From Ovis canadensis (Eukaryota > Chordata > Mammalia > Artiodactyla > Bovidae): a stretch of 64,000 bases of DNA. Under the pieces are notes generated by a model. The model saw only the letters and a list, made by a program, of their open reading frames with translations, had not been told where the DNA came from and ran no database searches. The DNA is taken from NCBI RefSeq assembly GCF_042477335.2, contig NC_091255.1, positions 38,790,501 to 38,854,500 of the forward strand. Direction: 5' to 3'. Shown one piece after another: positions 1 to 10,700 of this stretch; the first letter of the stretch is position 1; every line of letters begins with the position of its first letter. Position numbers and translations under genes: made by a program.

Positions 1-852
1 CCCAAAATACAGTCTGACACTGTTTCCACTGTTTCCCCATCTATTTCCCATGGAGTGATGGGACCGGATGCCATGATCTTCATTTTCTGAATGTTGAGCT
101 TTAAGCAAACTTTTTCACTCTCCACTTTCACTTTCATCAAGAGGCTTTTAGGTTCCTCTTCACTTTCTGCCATAAGGGTGGTGTCATCTACGTATCTGAG
201 GTTATTGATATTTCTCCCGGCAATCTTGATTCCAACCTGTGTTTTTTCCAGTCCAGCGTTTCTCATGATGTACTCTGCATATAAGTTAAATACACAGGGT
301 GACAATATACAGACAATATACAGTGTCCGTCCACTTCCCTTGACGTACTCCTTTCCCTATTTGGAACCAGTCTGTTGTTCCATGTCCAGTTCTAACTGTT
401 GTTTGCTGACCTGCATACAAATTTCTCAAGAGGCAGGTCAGGTGGTCTGGTATTCCCATCTCTTTCAGAATTTTCCACAGTTGATTGTGATCCACACAGT
501 CAAAGGCTTTGGCATAGTCAATAAAGCAGAAATAGATGTTTTTCTGGAACTCTCTAGCTTTTTCCATGATCCAGCAGATGTTGGTAATTTGATCTCTGGT
601 TCCTCTGCCTTTTCTAAAACCAGCTTGAACATCTGGAAGTTCACGGTTCATGTATTGCTGAAGCCTGGCTTGGAGAATTTTGAGCATTACTTTACTAGCA
701 TGTGAGATGAGTGCAACTGTGCGGTAGTTTGAGCATTCTTTGGCATTGCCTTTCTTTGGGATTGGAATGAAAACTGACCTTTTCCAGTCCTGTGGCCACT
801 GCTGAGTTTTCCAAATTTGCTGGCATATTGAGTGCAGCAGTTTCGCAGCATC
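1..852 (-). mobile_element. BovB LINE, internal RT-coding part, cut by the left window edge
   Basis: Reads as antisense BovB reverse-transcriptase sequence from the first base to about 852, where consensus stops. It covers the part of the RT ahead of and including the catalytic palm motif A. BovB is a reptile-derived, horizontally spread LINE abundant in ruminants. Confidence 0.9.
286..687 (-). pseudogene. BovB reverse transcriptase fragment (motif A region)
   Basis: 133 codons open on the minus strand. Residues 55-63 read FIDYAKAFD, RT motif A with its catalytic Asp, preceded by AGFRKGRGTRDQ. The frame is lost near 300, where gacaatatacag is partly duplicated, so the copy is dead. Confidence 0.85.
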
Positions 853-869
853 AAGGTGGTCCCATTCAA

Positions 870-1665
870 ATCAGTTCAGTTGCTAAGTCACAGCTGACTC
901 TTTGCAACCCCATGGACTGCAGCACGCCAGGCTTCCCTGGAGTTTGCTTAAACTCATGTCCATCTGTTAGGGAAAGCACACTGATTGAAACTGCCCACCC
1001 TGGCCAGGCACCGTAGTAACCATTTGCATGAGTTGTTTTATGACAGGAGATCCTGATAAGGAATACGGAACTAATAAGCCCCCACCAACCGGAAGAGTTT
1101 GGGAAAGGTGGAAAGGAGACACGGCGTGTCCGTCCACTTCCCAGAATCCCTCTCGCTAGCATCCATCTTGGCTGAGTAATGCATGCACCACCAGGAAAGA
1201 CGCTGAATTAGAACGATTGGCCAAAGACCTCCCGGAAACTAATCCCATCACCATAAAACCCGAGACTGTGAGCTACGCGGCAGAGCAGTTCTCTTGGGTT
1301 CCCTTACCCTACTGCTCTCCACCTGGGTGCCCTTTCCCAATAAAATCTCTTGCTTTGTCAGCACATGTGTCTCCTCGGACAATTCATTTCTGAGTGTTAG
1401 ACAAGAGCCCAGTTTCGGGCCCTGGAAGGGGTCCACCTTCCTGCAACACATCGAGTCAGTGATGCCGTCTAACCATCTCATCCTCTGTCCCCTTCTCCTC
1501 CTGCCTTCAATCCTTTCCAGCATCAGGGTCTTCTCTAATCAGTCAGTTCTTCCATCAGGATCTTCTCTAAAGAGTCAGTTCTTTGCATCAGGTGGCCAAA
1601 GTATTGGAGCTTCAGCCTCAGTCCTTCCAATGAATACTCAGGATTGATTTCCTTAGGATTGACTG
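870..1665 (-). mobile_element. BovB LINE 3' end, split by an LTR insertion
   Basis: 870-964 is the BovB 3' terminus in reverse (tcagttcagt start) and 1449-1665 continues the same element without loss (cgagtcagtgatgcc onward). The LTR at 965-1448 separates the halves, so this BovB is older than the LTR. Confidence 0.88.
965..1448 (+). mobile_element. Solo LTR of an endogenous retrovirus (gamma/class-I type)
   Basis: 484 bp beginning TGTTAG and ending CAACA, with inverted ends TGTT/AACA. It is flanked by the 4-base target duplication catc at 961-964 and 1449-1452. A polyadenylation signal AATAAA lies at 1339-1344 followed by a U5-like region. No internal viral genes are present, so it arose by LTR-LTR recombination. 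Strand follows the AATAAA. Confidence 0.8.
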
Positions 1666-1787
1666 GTTTGAAGCCCTGCCCTTATCCTTCTAGGTTCAAG
1701 TCCAAGAGGAACTAGAAAGAAATTATTTATCCCAACAGTCAAACCAAAGCCTTGGGTCTGACTCTGCTCTTTTGATGGAGTCACATG

Positions 1788-2005
1788 TTGTTTAGTTGCT
1801 TAAGTCGTGTCCAACTCTTTCGCCGCCCCGTGGACTATAGCCCACCAGACTCCTCTGTCCATGGGATTTTCCAGGCAAGAACACTGGAGTGGATTGCCAT
1901 TTCCTTCTCTGGGGGATCTTCCCAATCAGGGGATTGAACCCACATCTCTTGTGTCTCCTACATGGGCAGATGAATTCTTCACCACTGAGACACCTGGGAA
2001 GGCCC
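1788..2005 (-). mobile_element. Bov-tA SINE
   Basis: Reverse copy: tail unit (gtcgtgtccaactcttt) first, then the tRNA-like head ending in the complement of the gggcttccc-type start. Confidence 0.88.
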
Positions 2006-2014
2006 AGTGGGGTC

Positions 2015-2930
2015 ACATGTCCATTGCAAAACTGGTGACTGCCCCAAGGGAATGAAATAATCCTGTTAGCTTAAGCCAAATCACATAGATTCTTTACCCA
2101 TTGAGCTATTGGGGAAGTCCCCCTACTCCAATCCTAGCAAGAGTTCTCATTTCTCCTTTTAAGGAAATCTGTTTATCAAGTCGCCACTCGCTCTTATCCA
2201 GCTACAGCTTAGCATTCACATTCTAACCTCTTATTCCTTCAGACTCTGCCCTGCGTATTCAAAGGCAAGCTCTTGGAATTAAATCAAAGGAGCAACACAA
2301 ACCTTTTCTCCTCCTTAAGTGCTTGGCTTTTACAATAAAAGAAAAGAAGTAGCATGGCTTTCTTCGCTACTGTCTCTGCTCAGTGTTTAAAAGGATTGAG
2401 AAATTCAATGGACTGTTTCAGGCTTTGGTCACACTCCCCAAGGCATTAAATGTCACTAACTCACCAAGTAAAAGAGCCACAGGGCAACATCCAAACACAC
2501 AGGAACAGAAAACCTCAATTAGTATTTCAAAATGCACCCCCTACTTGTAATAGTTAGCACACGCTACCGGTTTACATGATCAGAAAACCAGACCACAGAG
2601 TGCCAACGGAGCCAAAGATTCCCTGCAACAATAAATCGTGCTGTGAAGAAACCCGTCATTATGAGAACCAAACAGCCTGTCATAATTTCAGGCAGAAATC
2701 CATTCAATGGGACATTATCTATATCCTAAAACATTTTTTAAAATCACAGAAATAAAAAGGGAGGACAAAAACTTCCTTAAACAATCATGTCGTTTCAAAA
2801 TGTTACCTACAAAGGATCAAAAATCAAGCTGGCTTCGGAATTCTCTCCAAGAATGAGTTTTAGGAAACTGTGGAATAATTTCTATATAGCTTTGAACAGA
2901 ACACGGGTATTATCCTACAATGGTATACCT
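2015..2930. other. Intergenic stretch with no recognised feature
   Basis: AT-rich sequence; no open frame with domain-like content and no repeat consensus recognised on either strand. Confidence 0.5.
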
Positions 2931-2969
2931 CTCTAATTCTGGGCTGGAGATGTGGGTTTGGGGGCCATT

Positions 2970-3040
2970 AGCATGCCGTCTATGGGGTCGCACAGAGTCG
3001 GACAGGACTGCCGTGACTTAGCAGCAGCAGCAGCAGCATA
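2970..3040 (+). mobile_element. Bov-A SINE tail with (AGC)n
   Basis: Only the 3' part is present (ccgtctatggggtcgcacag and gactta) followed by five to six AGC units, the usual tail of the Bov-A2 group. Confidence 0.75.
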
Positions 3041-3397
3041 AAGGGAAGAATTGCTGCCTTGGATGAGTAAGTACATACAAGGAGACATTTGAAAGTGGGG
3101 GACTAGGAGCTCTGAGAGATGCCAGAGCAACACCTGTATGGAAGGGATGGGCAAAAAGAGAGTACGAGAGGAAGTAGCTGACAAGAGGAAGCTGTCATGG
3201 AAGCAAAGAGATCAGTGAATCTGGGCTCTCCTGGGTTGAACAGAGCCAAGAAGTAAAGTAAGATAGATCTGATGAGAAAGAAGTCACCAGTAACAGACCT
3301 AAGTAAAAATTTGCAAAATTGATCAATTAACATTTAAAAAATATTTGACATTTAATCTTAGAAATCTAGTGAATTATAAGCATTTATTCCCAAAGTC

Positions 3398-3478
3398 CCA
3401 CGGATAGAGGAACCTGGAGGGCTACAGTCCATGGGATCGCAAAAGAGTTGGAGACGACTCAGCTACCAAACGACAACT
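3398..3478 (+). mobile_element. Bov-tA SINE tail fragment
   Basis: gaggaacctggagggctac and gggatcgcaaaagagttgg match the Bov-A tail unit; head missing. Confidence 0.75.
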
Positions 3479-3539
3479 GAAATGAACTGCCCCACAATAC
3501 TCAGAGTATAAGAAATGACACCTCCTTTTCTATTTTTTA

Positions 3540-4255
3540 TAATTGTGAAGTATATAATACATTCAAACAAGTACAGAATTACGTACAGTTTAAGTAGAAT
3601 GATAAAATGAAAACACGTAAGCCAGGTTAAGAAATAAAACATTACCAGGAACATAACAGCTCTACTATCCCATGTCTCTGACCCCAACAAGAAGGGATCA
3701 AAATCCAAATTTTGTGATAATCACCCCCTCCCTTTTCTCTAGATGACTACATATATATCTGAAAATATATTCTTTGTTTCATTTAGGTTAAAACTTCTAA
3801 TAAATATACTCTAATACACTCATCTGTAACTTGCTTTTTTGTTTAACATAATGCTTTTGAGAGTCATCCTGTTCATGCGTGCAGCTATAGCCTATTTGCT
3901 TCTACTGCTGTGTAGTACTTTATTCTATGAACAGTGCGTGTGTGCTCAGTCGCTTCAGTTGTGTCTGACTCTTTGCGACCCCATGGACTATAGCACACTA
4001 GGCTCCTCTGTCCATAGGGATTCTCCAGGCAAAAATACTGGAGTGGGTTGCCATGCCCTCCTCCTGAGGATCTTCCTGAGTGAGGGTCAAACCCACATCT
4101 CCTGCGTCTTCTGCACTGAGCCACGGGGGAAGCCCCTATGAATAGTACACCATAATTTATTTATACATTCTATCATGGATGAACACTTGTTTTTTTCCCC
4201 CTAATTTTGCTTTTATGCACAGCATAACAATCAATATTCTTATACGTATCTCCAG
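3540..4255 (-). mobile_element. Old L1 3' region, interrupted by a SINE
   Basis: 3540-3931 and 4143-4255 read as the antisense L1 3' end (ataccataatttatttatac-type wording around a former ttcattctat motif). A Bov-tA sits between the halves with target duplication ctatgaa. Confidence 0.65.
3932..4135 (-). mobile_element. Bov-tA SINE inserted in L1
   Basis: Complete reverse copy flanked by the 7-base duplication ctatgaa (3925-3931 and 4136-4142). Confidence 0.9.
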
Positions 4256-4861
4256 CGTGGAGCCCCAAGTAGTCTGGACTCTCCTTCTGGATGTATCTAA
4301 TATATCTGGCCCACAACTGTCTGACATCTTCACTTAGGGCATTCAAGGTGGCTGGGAGGAGACCATTCTAACAAGGCACGCATGTTCTTTGAATGAAAAC
4401 TGAATCATTACTTTCAAATATTTGATACAGAAAGGTTGATTTAGATTCAGTATCCACTAGCAGCACACAAGAAATCTCAACAGAACATTTGTCAACAAAG
4501 AAAAGGAAGAGCTGTTAGATTATGTAAATATAATGTCACCTGTTCACTTTCAAATAATTCTAAAGGGCTTTAAATTTTGCATTACTTGCTTGCATGAAGA
4601 AACCTTGTCAATGATGACTATCCAGAATGTAAAGAGATCATTATTTAAAAGTGTTACACAGGAATTGTGCCCAGCCATTTCAAGCAAAACATCTGATATA
4701 CAAAATGCAATGCCTACTGAAGCAAGTTCAAGCCTCTTAAAGAAATGACAATTATTTCATCTGAACAATTACACAGATTCAACATCTTCTTTAATACCTC
4801 CATAGTGGCCAGCCTCTCAGAGAGCGCTCAATGGTTCTTATGCCCTGGTATTCACATCCTG

Positions 4862-5342
4862 GTGTGGTTCTCTTTCACAGGGAATAGGGTGAAACTCTGT
4901 AACTAATGGGATTATTGCAGAAATGACAGCGTGGGACCTTCAAAGCAAATCATTAAGAGACACTGGGACTTGTCTTGCTCTCAGATCACCAGGGCTAGGG
5001 CAAGGCAGCCAAGGTGTTACAAAGACATTCAAGCAGCCAGGGGAGAGCTCCACATGCTGAGAAACTGCAGCCTCCTGAGAGTTAGCACTGATTCGCCAGT
5101 CATGGGCATGAGCCATCTTGGAAGTGGTTCCTCCAGCCCCAGTCAAGGTTTCAGATGATGTAGCCCCTGATGTCATCTTGTCTGAAACACTATGAGACAT
5201 CCTGAGCCAGAACTACCCAGCCAAACTGATCCCATATTCTTGACTCACTATAAACTGTGTGAGATAATACAATAGTCTATCGCTATTTTAAGCTGCTACC
5301 TTCGGGGGGAATCTGTTACACAGCAACAGATAACTAATATAC
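4862..5342 (+). mobile_element. MLT1-type MaLR LTR
   Basis: Diagnostic wording includes gagccatcttggaagtgg, gagccagaactacccagcc, and the end ttaagctgctacc...acagataactaatatac. An ancient eutherian LTR, much diverged; the 5' boundary is approximate. Confidence 0.8.
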
Positions 5343-5344
5343 AC

Positions 5345-6470
5345 TTGTAACTTTTACTTTTCATACCATAATTCCACAATAGAAAGACAATGTTGACTGT
5401 TTTCATTAAGTCCCATATAGACGTCCCCCTCAATCTCTTTTTAAAATGGAGACAATATAATGCTCAACAGAAAAAAAAAAAAAAGCAAAACCTGACATCG
5501 CCAGTGTCCTGGAGCCTTCACTCTCAGATACTTTTAAGTCATCACCACAGGCTTCTGTGTCTATTATTTTATATACTGGGCAAAGGGACATAGAGAATGA
5601 AAGATAAAATGGGTCATGAAGGGGACGGGGAGGCAGGAATTTTGTCTGAAGAGTTTATAGGAACTTAATGACCCTAAATTCTCTCTACACACAAAGCATG
5701 AGCAGGACTCACATCTGGAGTCGCCAAGCATGAAAACAATAAGGATGTCTTTCTATCTGCAAAATTAAAACCCAACTAAACTATGATATGTGTAAGAAGC
5801 CCCCAACATTTCTATTTTTCTCTGATGCTTTTTTCAGAAATGTCAACTATCAAATCCATTTAAAAAATTGTTTCAGTGCTTCTGCTTTGTCCATTCATTC
5901 TTGGTTGGTCTGCCTACTGTTTAATCCAGCACTGAGAAAACACACTGTACAAACTTAAAGATTCATGGTGTAAAGTGGACACTCTTAATCACAGCACCTT
6001 CCATGCCCCAGTTATTATTAAATCAATCATTTTACTTTCCAGCCACTGGCCTTTCCTGAGGGGGTCTTATTAGCCTAGCCTCCTTGAATAAGTGCTTCTT
6101 CTGTTAATATTCCTTTGAAGCCCATTATAAATGTTCTTTTTACCCAGGAAGTCTGCATTCTCAGATTGGTGACTTAAGTTAGGCTGGTAGGACAGAGAGA
6201 GACTCACTTCAGACCTGCAGGCCTCCAGCTGCACAGGTTGTCCCCTTCCTTGTCCTATTCTCACCCCAGGCACACAACAGGCCAAGCTCTTTATATCCTG
6301 ATCATGGAGGACTTGGCAGGTGACAAATGCTAGTTTCTGAGGTCAGGGGAGGTGCTTCACATTATATCTTTCTGAAGACAAGATCCAGACATAGACAAGA
6401 CCCCCATAGGATGGGGAGGCCCTGAAGACACTATATATTTAATAGTGCTTTGCTGCGTTTACTGATTGCT
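5345..6470. other. Intergenic stretch with no recognised feature
   Basis: Mixed AT-rich sequence with an A-run near 5471; no repeat consensus or credible coding frame seen. Confidence 0.5.
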
Positions 6471-6606
6471 GGGACTTGCCTAGCAGTCTGGTGGTTAAGA
6501 CTGCGCACCCCCCAGTTTAGGGGGACTGGGTTCAATCTCTGGCCAGGGAACTAAGATTCCACATGCTGCACAGTGCAGCCAAAAAATAAAAAAAAATTTT
6601 TAAAAG
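6471..6606 (+). mobile_element. CHR-2-type tRNA-Glu-derived SINE
   Basis: Head gggacttgcctagcagtc, B-box-like gggttcaatctc and ggaactaagattccacatg, then an A-rich tail. Confidence 0.85.
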
Positions 6607-7080
6607 AACTAACTGCTGCCATACTCATGGAAATTAATGTGATGTCAGAGTTCAAGGCCCCATTTGTCAGATTAACCACACAGTTAAGAAACGAACAAAG
6701 CAGGACAGTAAAACTATTTTACTTTTTCATAATTGGTATTAGAATTCTAAAGCTAAGCTGCCTAATATGACAGCTCCTAGCCACATGTGATCATTTCATT
6801 TTAAAGTAATTAAAATTAGCTAAAATGAAACATCCAGTTCCCCAGTAACACAGCACATTCTAAATGCTCAGTAGCCACACAAGCACTGTTATAAAACATT
6901 TCAGTTATCATGGAAAAGCTATAAAAACTTGGCTGAATTCCCTTACATTTGACATTGTTTTACCTTTGCATTACACATTTCGGGAGCAGGTGGGAGAACC
7001 ATAATACTTTCAGTGACTGGAGACCTCTAAAGAATTTAATGTGACTTTAGCCAGCAGCCTCCTTTACCAGCATTTATACC
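6607..7080. other. Sequence just upstream of the CpG island, no feature seen
   Basis: AT-rich, CpG-poor DNA. No recognised repeat or reading frame. Confidence 0.5.
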
Positions 7081-7185
7081 TTTGACCGCGCCTCCACGTA
7101 CCTCATCAAAAAGCCATTGCCCTGGACAGTCACACGAGAGCACCTCGAATCCGCTAGATTAGACTGGAAACCAGCCCCTCAGATG

Positions 7186-7198
7186 GTCTCCTAGCAAC
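7186..7198 (+). promoter_or_regulatory. X-box (RFX-factor site) in the DNAH9 promoter
   Basis: The 13-mer gtctcctagcaac fits the ciliary X-box pattern RYYNYY-N(1-3)-RRNRAC at every position, with a 1-base spacer, and lies 162-174 bases upstream of the start codon. RFX factors with FOXJ1 drive motile-cilia genes, so the position and the gene's role agree. Binding is inferred from the motif only. Confidence 0.7.
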
Positions 7199-7208
7199 AG
7201 AGACGCGA

Positions 7209-7218
7209 CCCCGCCCCG
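7209..7218 (-). promoter_or_regulatory. GC box (SP/KLF site)
   Basis: ccccgccccg reads as CGGGGCGGGG on the minus strand, a GC box 11 bases downstream of the X-box in the proximal promoter. Confidence 0.5.
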
Positions 7219-7243
7219 TCCCCTGCCGAGCCTCTCCTACCTT

Positions 7244-7248
7244 ATTGG
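7244..7248 (-). promoter_or_regulatory. Inverted CCAAT box
   Basis: attgg is CCAAT on the minus strand, 112 bases upstream of the ATG. NF-Y sites of this kind are frequent next to RFX sites in CpG-island promoters; function is inferred. Confidence 0.45.
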
Positions 7249-7279
7249 CCTGGAGGGGGAGGGACCGGGAGTCAAGTGT

Positions 7280-7284
7280 CCAAT
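7280..7284 (+). promoter_or_regulatory. CCAAT box
   Basis: A forward ccaat lies 32 bases from the inverted copy, about three helical turns, and 76 bases upstream of the ATG. Paired CCAAT boxes at this spacing are typical of NF-Y-dependent promoters. Confidence 0.45.
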
Positions 7285-7359
7285 AGGAGGGGAGCGGAGG
7301 AGGGCGTCCTGGCCGCGTCCCCGTCGCCCGGGAAACCGCGGCATCCTGGTTCGCGCGCG

Positions 7360-7776
7360 ATGCCGAGGGCCGAGGAGCGGGCCGCGCAGGCTGAGGACAA
7401 CGCGGACGGGGAGCCCGGAGCCGACCCAAGGCTGCAACTCCTAGGGGCCTATGTGGCCCGGAGCCTGCGGCCGCCCGCGGGCGCCTGGGAGCGCTGCTCG
7501 GGCTCGGCCGATGCGGGGCAGCTGCTGCACGCCTTCCTGGGACCGGGGGCCGCGGAGGGGCCGCGACCGCTGCTAGTGGTGCGGCCCGGGCCTGGGGGCC
7601 TGGCGGTGCGCATGGGGCTGGACGCGGGACCTGAGGCCGGCCCGCCTCGGGCTAAGGGGCTTTTTTTCCTGCGCACCAGGCCTGAGCCGCCAGGCCCCGG
7701 CAGCCTCCGCGGGGCAGTGCTGTGCGGGGACCTGCCCGCCGCGCCGCTGGAGCATCTGGCCGCGCTCTTCTCTGAG
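7360..7776 (+). CDS. DNAH9: DNAH9 exon 1 (residues 1-139)
   Basis: Starts at the first ATG of the frame, with a purine at -3 but C at +4, so a moderate initiation context; the frame upstream to 7276 has no other ATG. Encodes [10 protein letters not shown] at the N-terminus, then a Gly/Ala/Pro-rich stretch and ends in LAALFSE, as in mammalian DNAH9. The donor gtgaga follows a complete codon (phase 0). The exon is extremely GC-rich because it sits in the CpG island. Confidence 0.95.
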
Positions 7777-10700
7777 GTGAGAGTAGGCCCACCGCCCCGC
7801 GCCGGCCGCCACTGGGGAGGGGGACGGGAGCAGGGGGCGGGGCAGGGGCGGGGCCGGAGATCCAGGGGCGGGGCCTCGAGAGCAGTTGGGTACTGAGTTT
7901 GAGGAGCCGCGAGTAAAATAGGATGGGCGGGGCGACGTTGGAGGGGCGGAGCTGGCGGGAAACTAGGACCCTGGGCTGAGCTTGAAATGGAAGCTGGGGG
8001 AAATCTGAGCCGGGGTCGCGTCAGAGTCTGGACGTCTGGAAACTTGCTTCATTCCTGGTCTGGATTCAGGCCAAAGGGGAGGCTAGTGTCGGAAGAGGGC
8101 CTGGATCCCGACCTCTTTTTGAGACGCTATCTCTGAATCCCCCCTATATAAACTGGCATCACAAATGATAGGGAATACTAGACCCAGGGGCATCTCCTAT
8201 GGATGAAGGAAAAGAGTTAAAAAGAAGAGGTGGTTTGGTTTTGATTTTCATCTCATTCATGAACCGGAGGTCAGCCCTGTGCCCAGGTAAGCAGCTGGGA
8301 CATCCAGTATATGAAATGCCCAGCAGGCATTTGGACGGGTCCCCTGGAGCACAGGAGAGGAAGAGCTCCAGGGATTGGATTTCGGGGGCTTCGGTGGCAC
8401 CACAGGGGTGCCTGGGAAAGACTTTGGGACATTTAGAACTTTCTGGAATGTAAGTAAAAGCTTTCCTGGAAGTGAAGCAGATGTGCCTCTGGAGGCTTGA
8501 TCCCCTGCTGTGTCATGTTCCCTGTGATAGGTACTGTGGGGAGCACCAAGGAAATATGACAAGATCCCACCTGTGGACGTCATCATATATATAAAATATT
8601 TAAAGCTAGTAGACGTCCCAGGTGACACAGTGGTGAAGAAGCCAACTGCCATTGTAGGAGTTGTGGGTTCAATCTTGATCAGGACGATCCCCTGGAGAAG
8701 GAAATGACAATCCACTCCAGGATTCTTGCCTGGAAATTCCCATGGACAGAGGAGTCTGCCAGACTGCAGTCCATGGGATGGAAAAGAGTCGGACACAACT
8801 GAGCAACTAAGCAGGTGCGTGCACGCGTATACACACACACACACAAAGTTGGCCTCAGTGCTTGAACTGGGTACTAGAGGCTCTCTGTTACATCAGGTGT
8901 CGGGCCTTCGGTTGCTCCATTAGGAAGCTGTGGGGAGCAGGAGTTCCAGAAAAGGGTCACGGATGACCGAGGAGCTCAAGGGGACTTGGGGAAACTAGAT
9001 TGTTCAGAAGATATAGGAGTATTTCAATATTTTCTTAACCCAATGGCTTTATTGTTGTTTGTTTTCTGAACATTATCCATCCCTGTAGGAATCCAAGCTT
9101 AGTTCACAACCCCTCTTGAACAGTGATGATGGAAAGAAGTGCATGAAAATGAATTCACTGTTACCAAAGGGGAAATGGAGGAGGGATAAATTAGAGGAGT
9201 TTGGGATTAACAGATTAACTTAGATAACCACCAGGGACCTAATGTATGGCACATGGAACTATACTCAATATCTTATAATAACCTATAATGGAGAAGAATC
9301 TAAAAAAGAATATATATATATATATAGGCTTCCCAGGTGGTGCTAGTGGTAAAGAACCTGCTTGCCAATGCAGGAGACGTAAGAGACCTGGGTTCAATCC
9401 CTGGGTCAGAAAGATCCCCTGGAGGAGGGCATGGCAACCCACTTTAGTATTCTTGCCTGGAGAATTCCCATGGACAGGGGAGCCTGGCAGACTACAGTCG
9501 ATAGTGTCACAGAGTCCAACATGACTGAAGCAACTTAGCATACACACATGCATCACACACACACACACACACACATATATATCACATATATCACTTTGCT
9601 GTATACCAGAACAGAAACTAAAACAATATTGCAAGTCAACTATTCTTCAACAAAAAGAAAAAAAAAGAAGATAACATGCAAAATAGATGAATAGGTTTTT
9701 AATTTACAGAATAAAAAAGGTTTACTGATACGGAAAAAGAAGTGCTGTTGGGTTTGTATGACAGACAGATGCATGTGGTCTGAGAGCCCTGCTTCACCTC
9801 CATTGCTGAACTGGCTCCTGAACAAGGAAAAGGATTAGGATAAACAGAGAGCAGGGTAACTTGAACAAAGGTTCAGCGATGGCGCTACACCTAACGTATG
9901 TAGAGGACAGTCGGTCATGGCCAAGGAAATGCAGTCCAACCGGAAAAAGTAATTTTAAGATACTTCAGACTCTTAGGGACTTGCCTGGCGGTCCAGTGGT
10001 TAGGACACCATGTTTCCAGTGCAGGCAGCACGGGCTCCATCCCTGCTTGGTGAACAAAGATCTCCCATGCCACCCAGCGTGGCCAAAAAGTAAAAAAAAT
10101 ATAATACTTCAGACTCTTAAATGTTTGAGAATTTTTGTTGGTAAATTGAAAGAGGCTGGAAACAATGTTCATCCGTGAGGTACTGGGTGAACAAATTGAG
10201 GTCCATCTATAATTAAAGGGAACGATATGAGACAGCCGTTAATTTTCTCTTTATTGTGAAAAAGAACATTAATTGACTCTCACAACAATTTCCAAGTGTA
10301 CAGTACAATAAGTTAACCTCATGCCCATCACTGTGCAGCAAATCTCCATCACCCACCGATTGTGCATGGCTAAAAATCTCCAATCATGAGTAACTCCCAC
10401 CTCCCCAACCCTCAGCCCCTGGCAGCCACATTCTATTTTCTGTGTGTGTTAACTCAACCTCTCCAGGTTCCTGACAGAAGTGGAATCAAGTAGTATTTGT
10501 TCTTATCTGACTGGTTATTTCACTTAGCAGACTGTCTTCAAGGAGGTTCATTCTCAAGGTAGCACTGTGATGTACTAGCCTTCCTTTTTAAAGCTGAGTA
10601 GTATCCCATTGTATGTATATATACATTTTCTTTATCCCATTCATCCATGGATGGACAGTTAGGTTCCTTTCACCTCCTGGCTATTGTGGATAAAGCTAAG

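Larger units (their letters stand above)
7080..8060. promoter_or_regulatory. DNAH9: CpG island over the DNAH9 promoter and exon 1
   Basis: CpG dinucleotides become dense from about 7085, peak through exon 1 and decline by about 8060; flanking DNA is AT-rich and CpG-poor. No TATA box is visible upstream of the start codon. GC boxes and CCAAT boxes fit a broad CpG-island promoter. The transcription start is inferred to lie between about 7200 and 7355, since no upstream ATG was seen in the immediate leader. Confidence 0.85.

Noticed and set aside
965-1448. Full endogenous retrovirus
   Set aside because: Only one LTR is present between the target duplications; no gag, pol or env sequence follows.
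7276-7359. In-frame N-terminal extension of DNAH9 exon 1
   Set aside because: The extension has no ATG and overlaps the CCAAT box and likely transcription start; the ATG at 7360 matches the known DNAH9 N-terminus.
8257-8844. 195-codon minus-strand open frame
   Set aside because: Half of it is antisense Bov-tA SINE and the remainder has no domain-like content.
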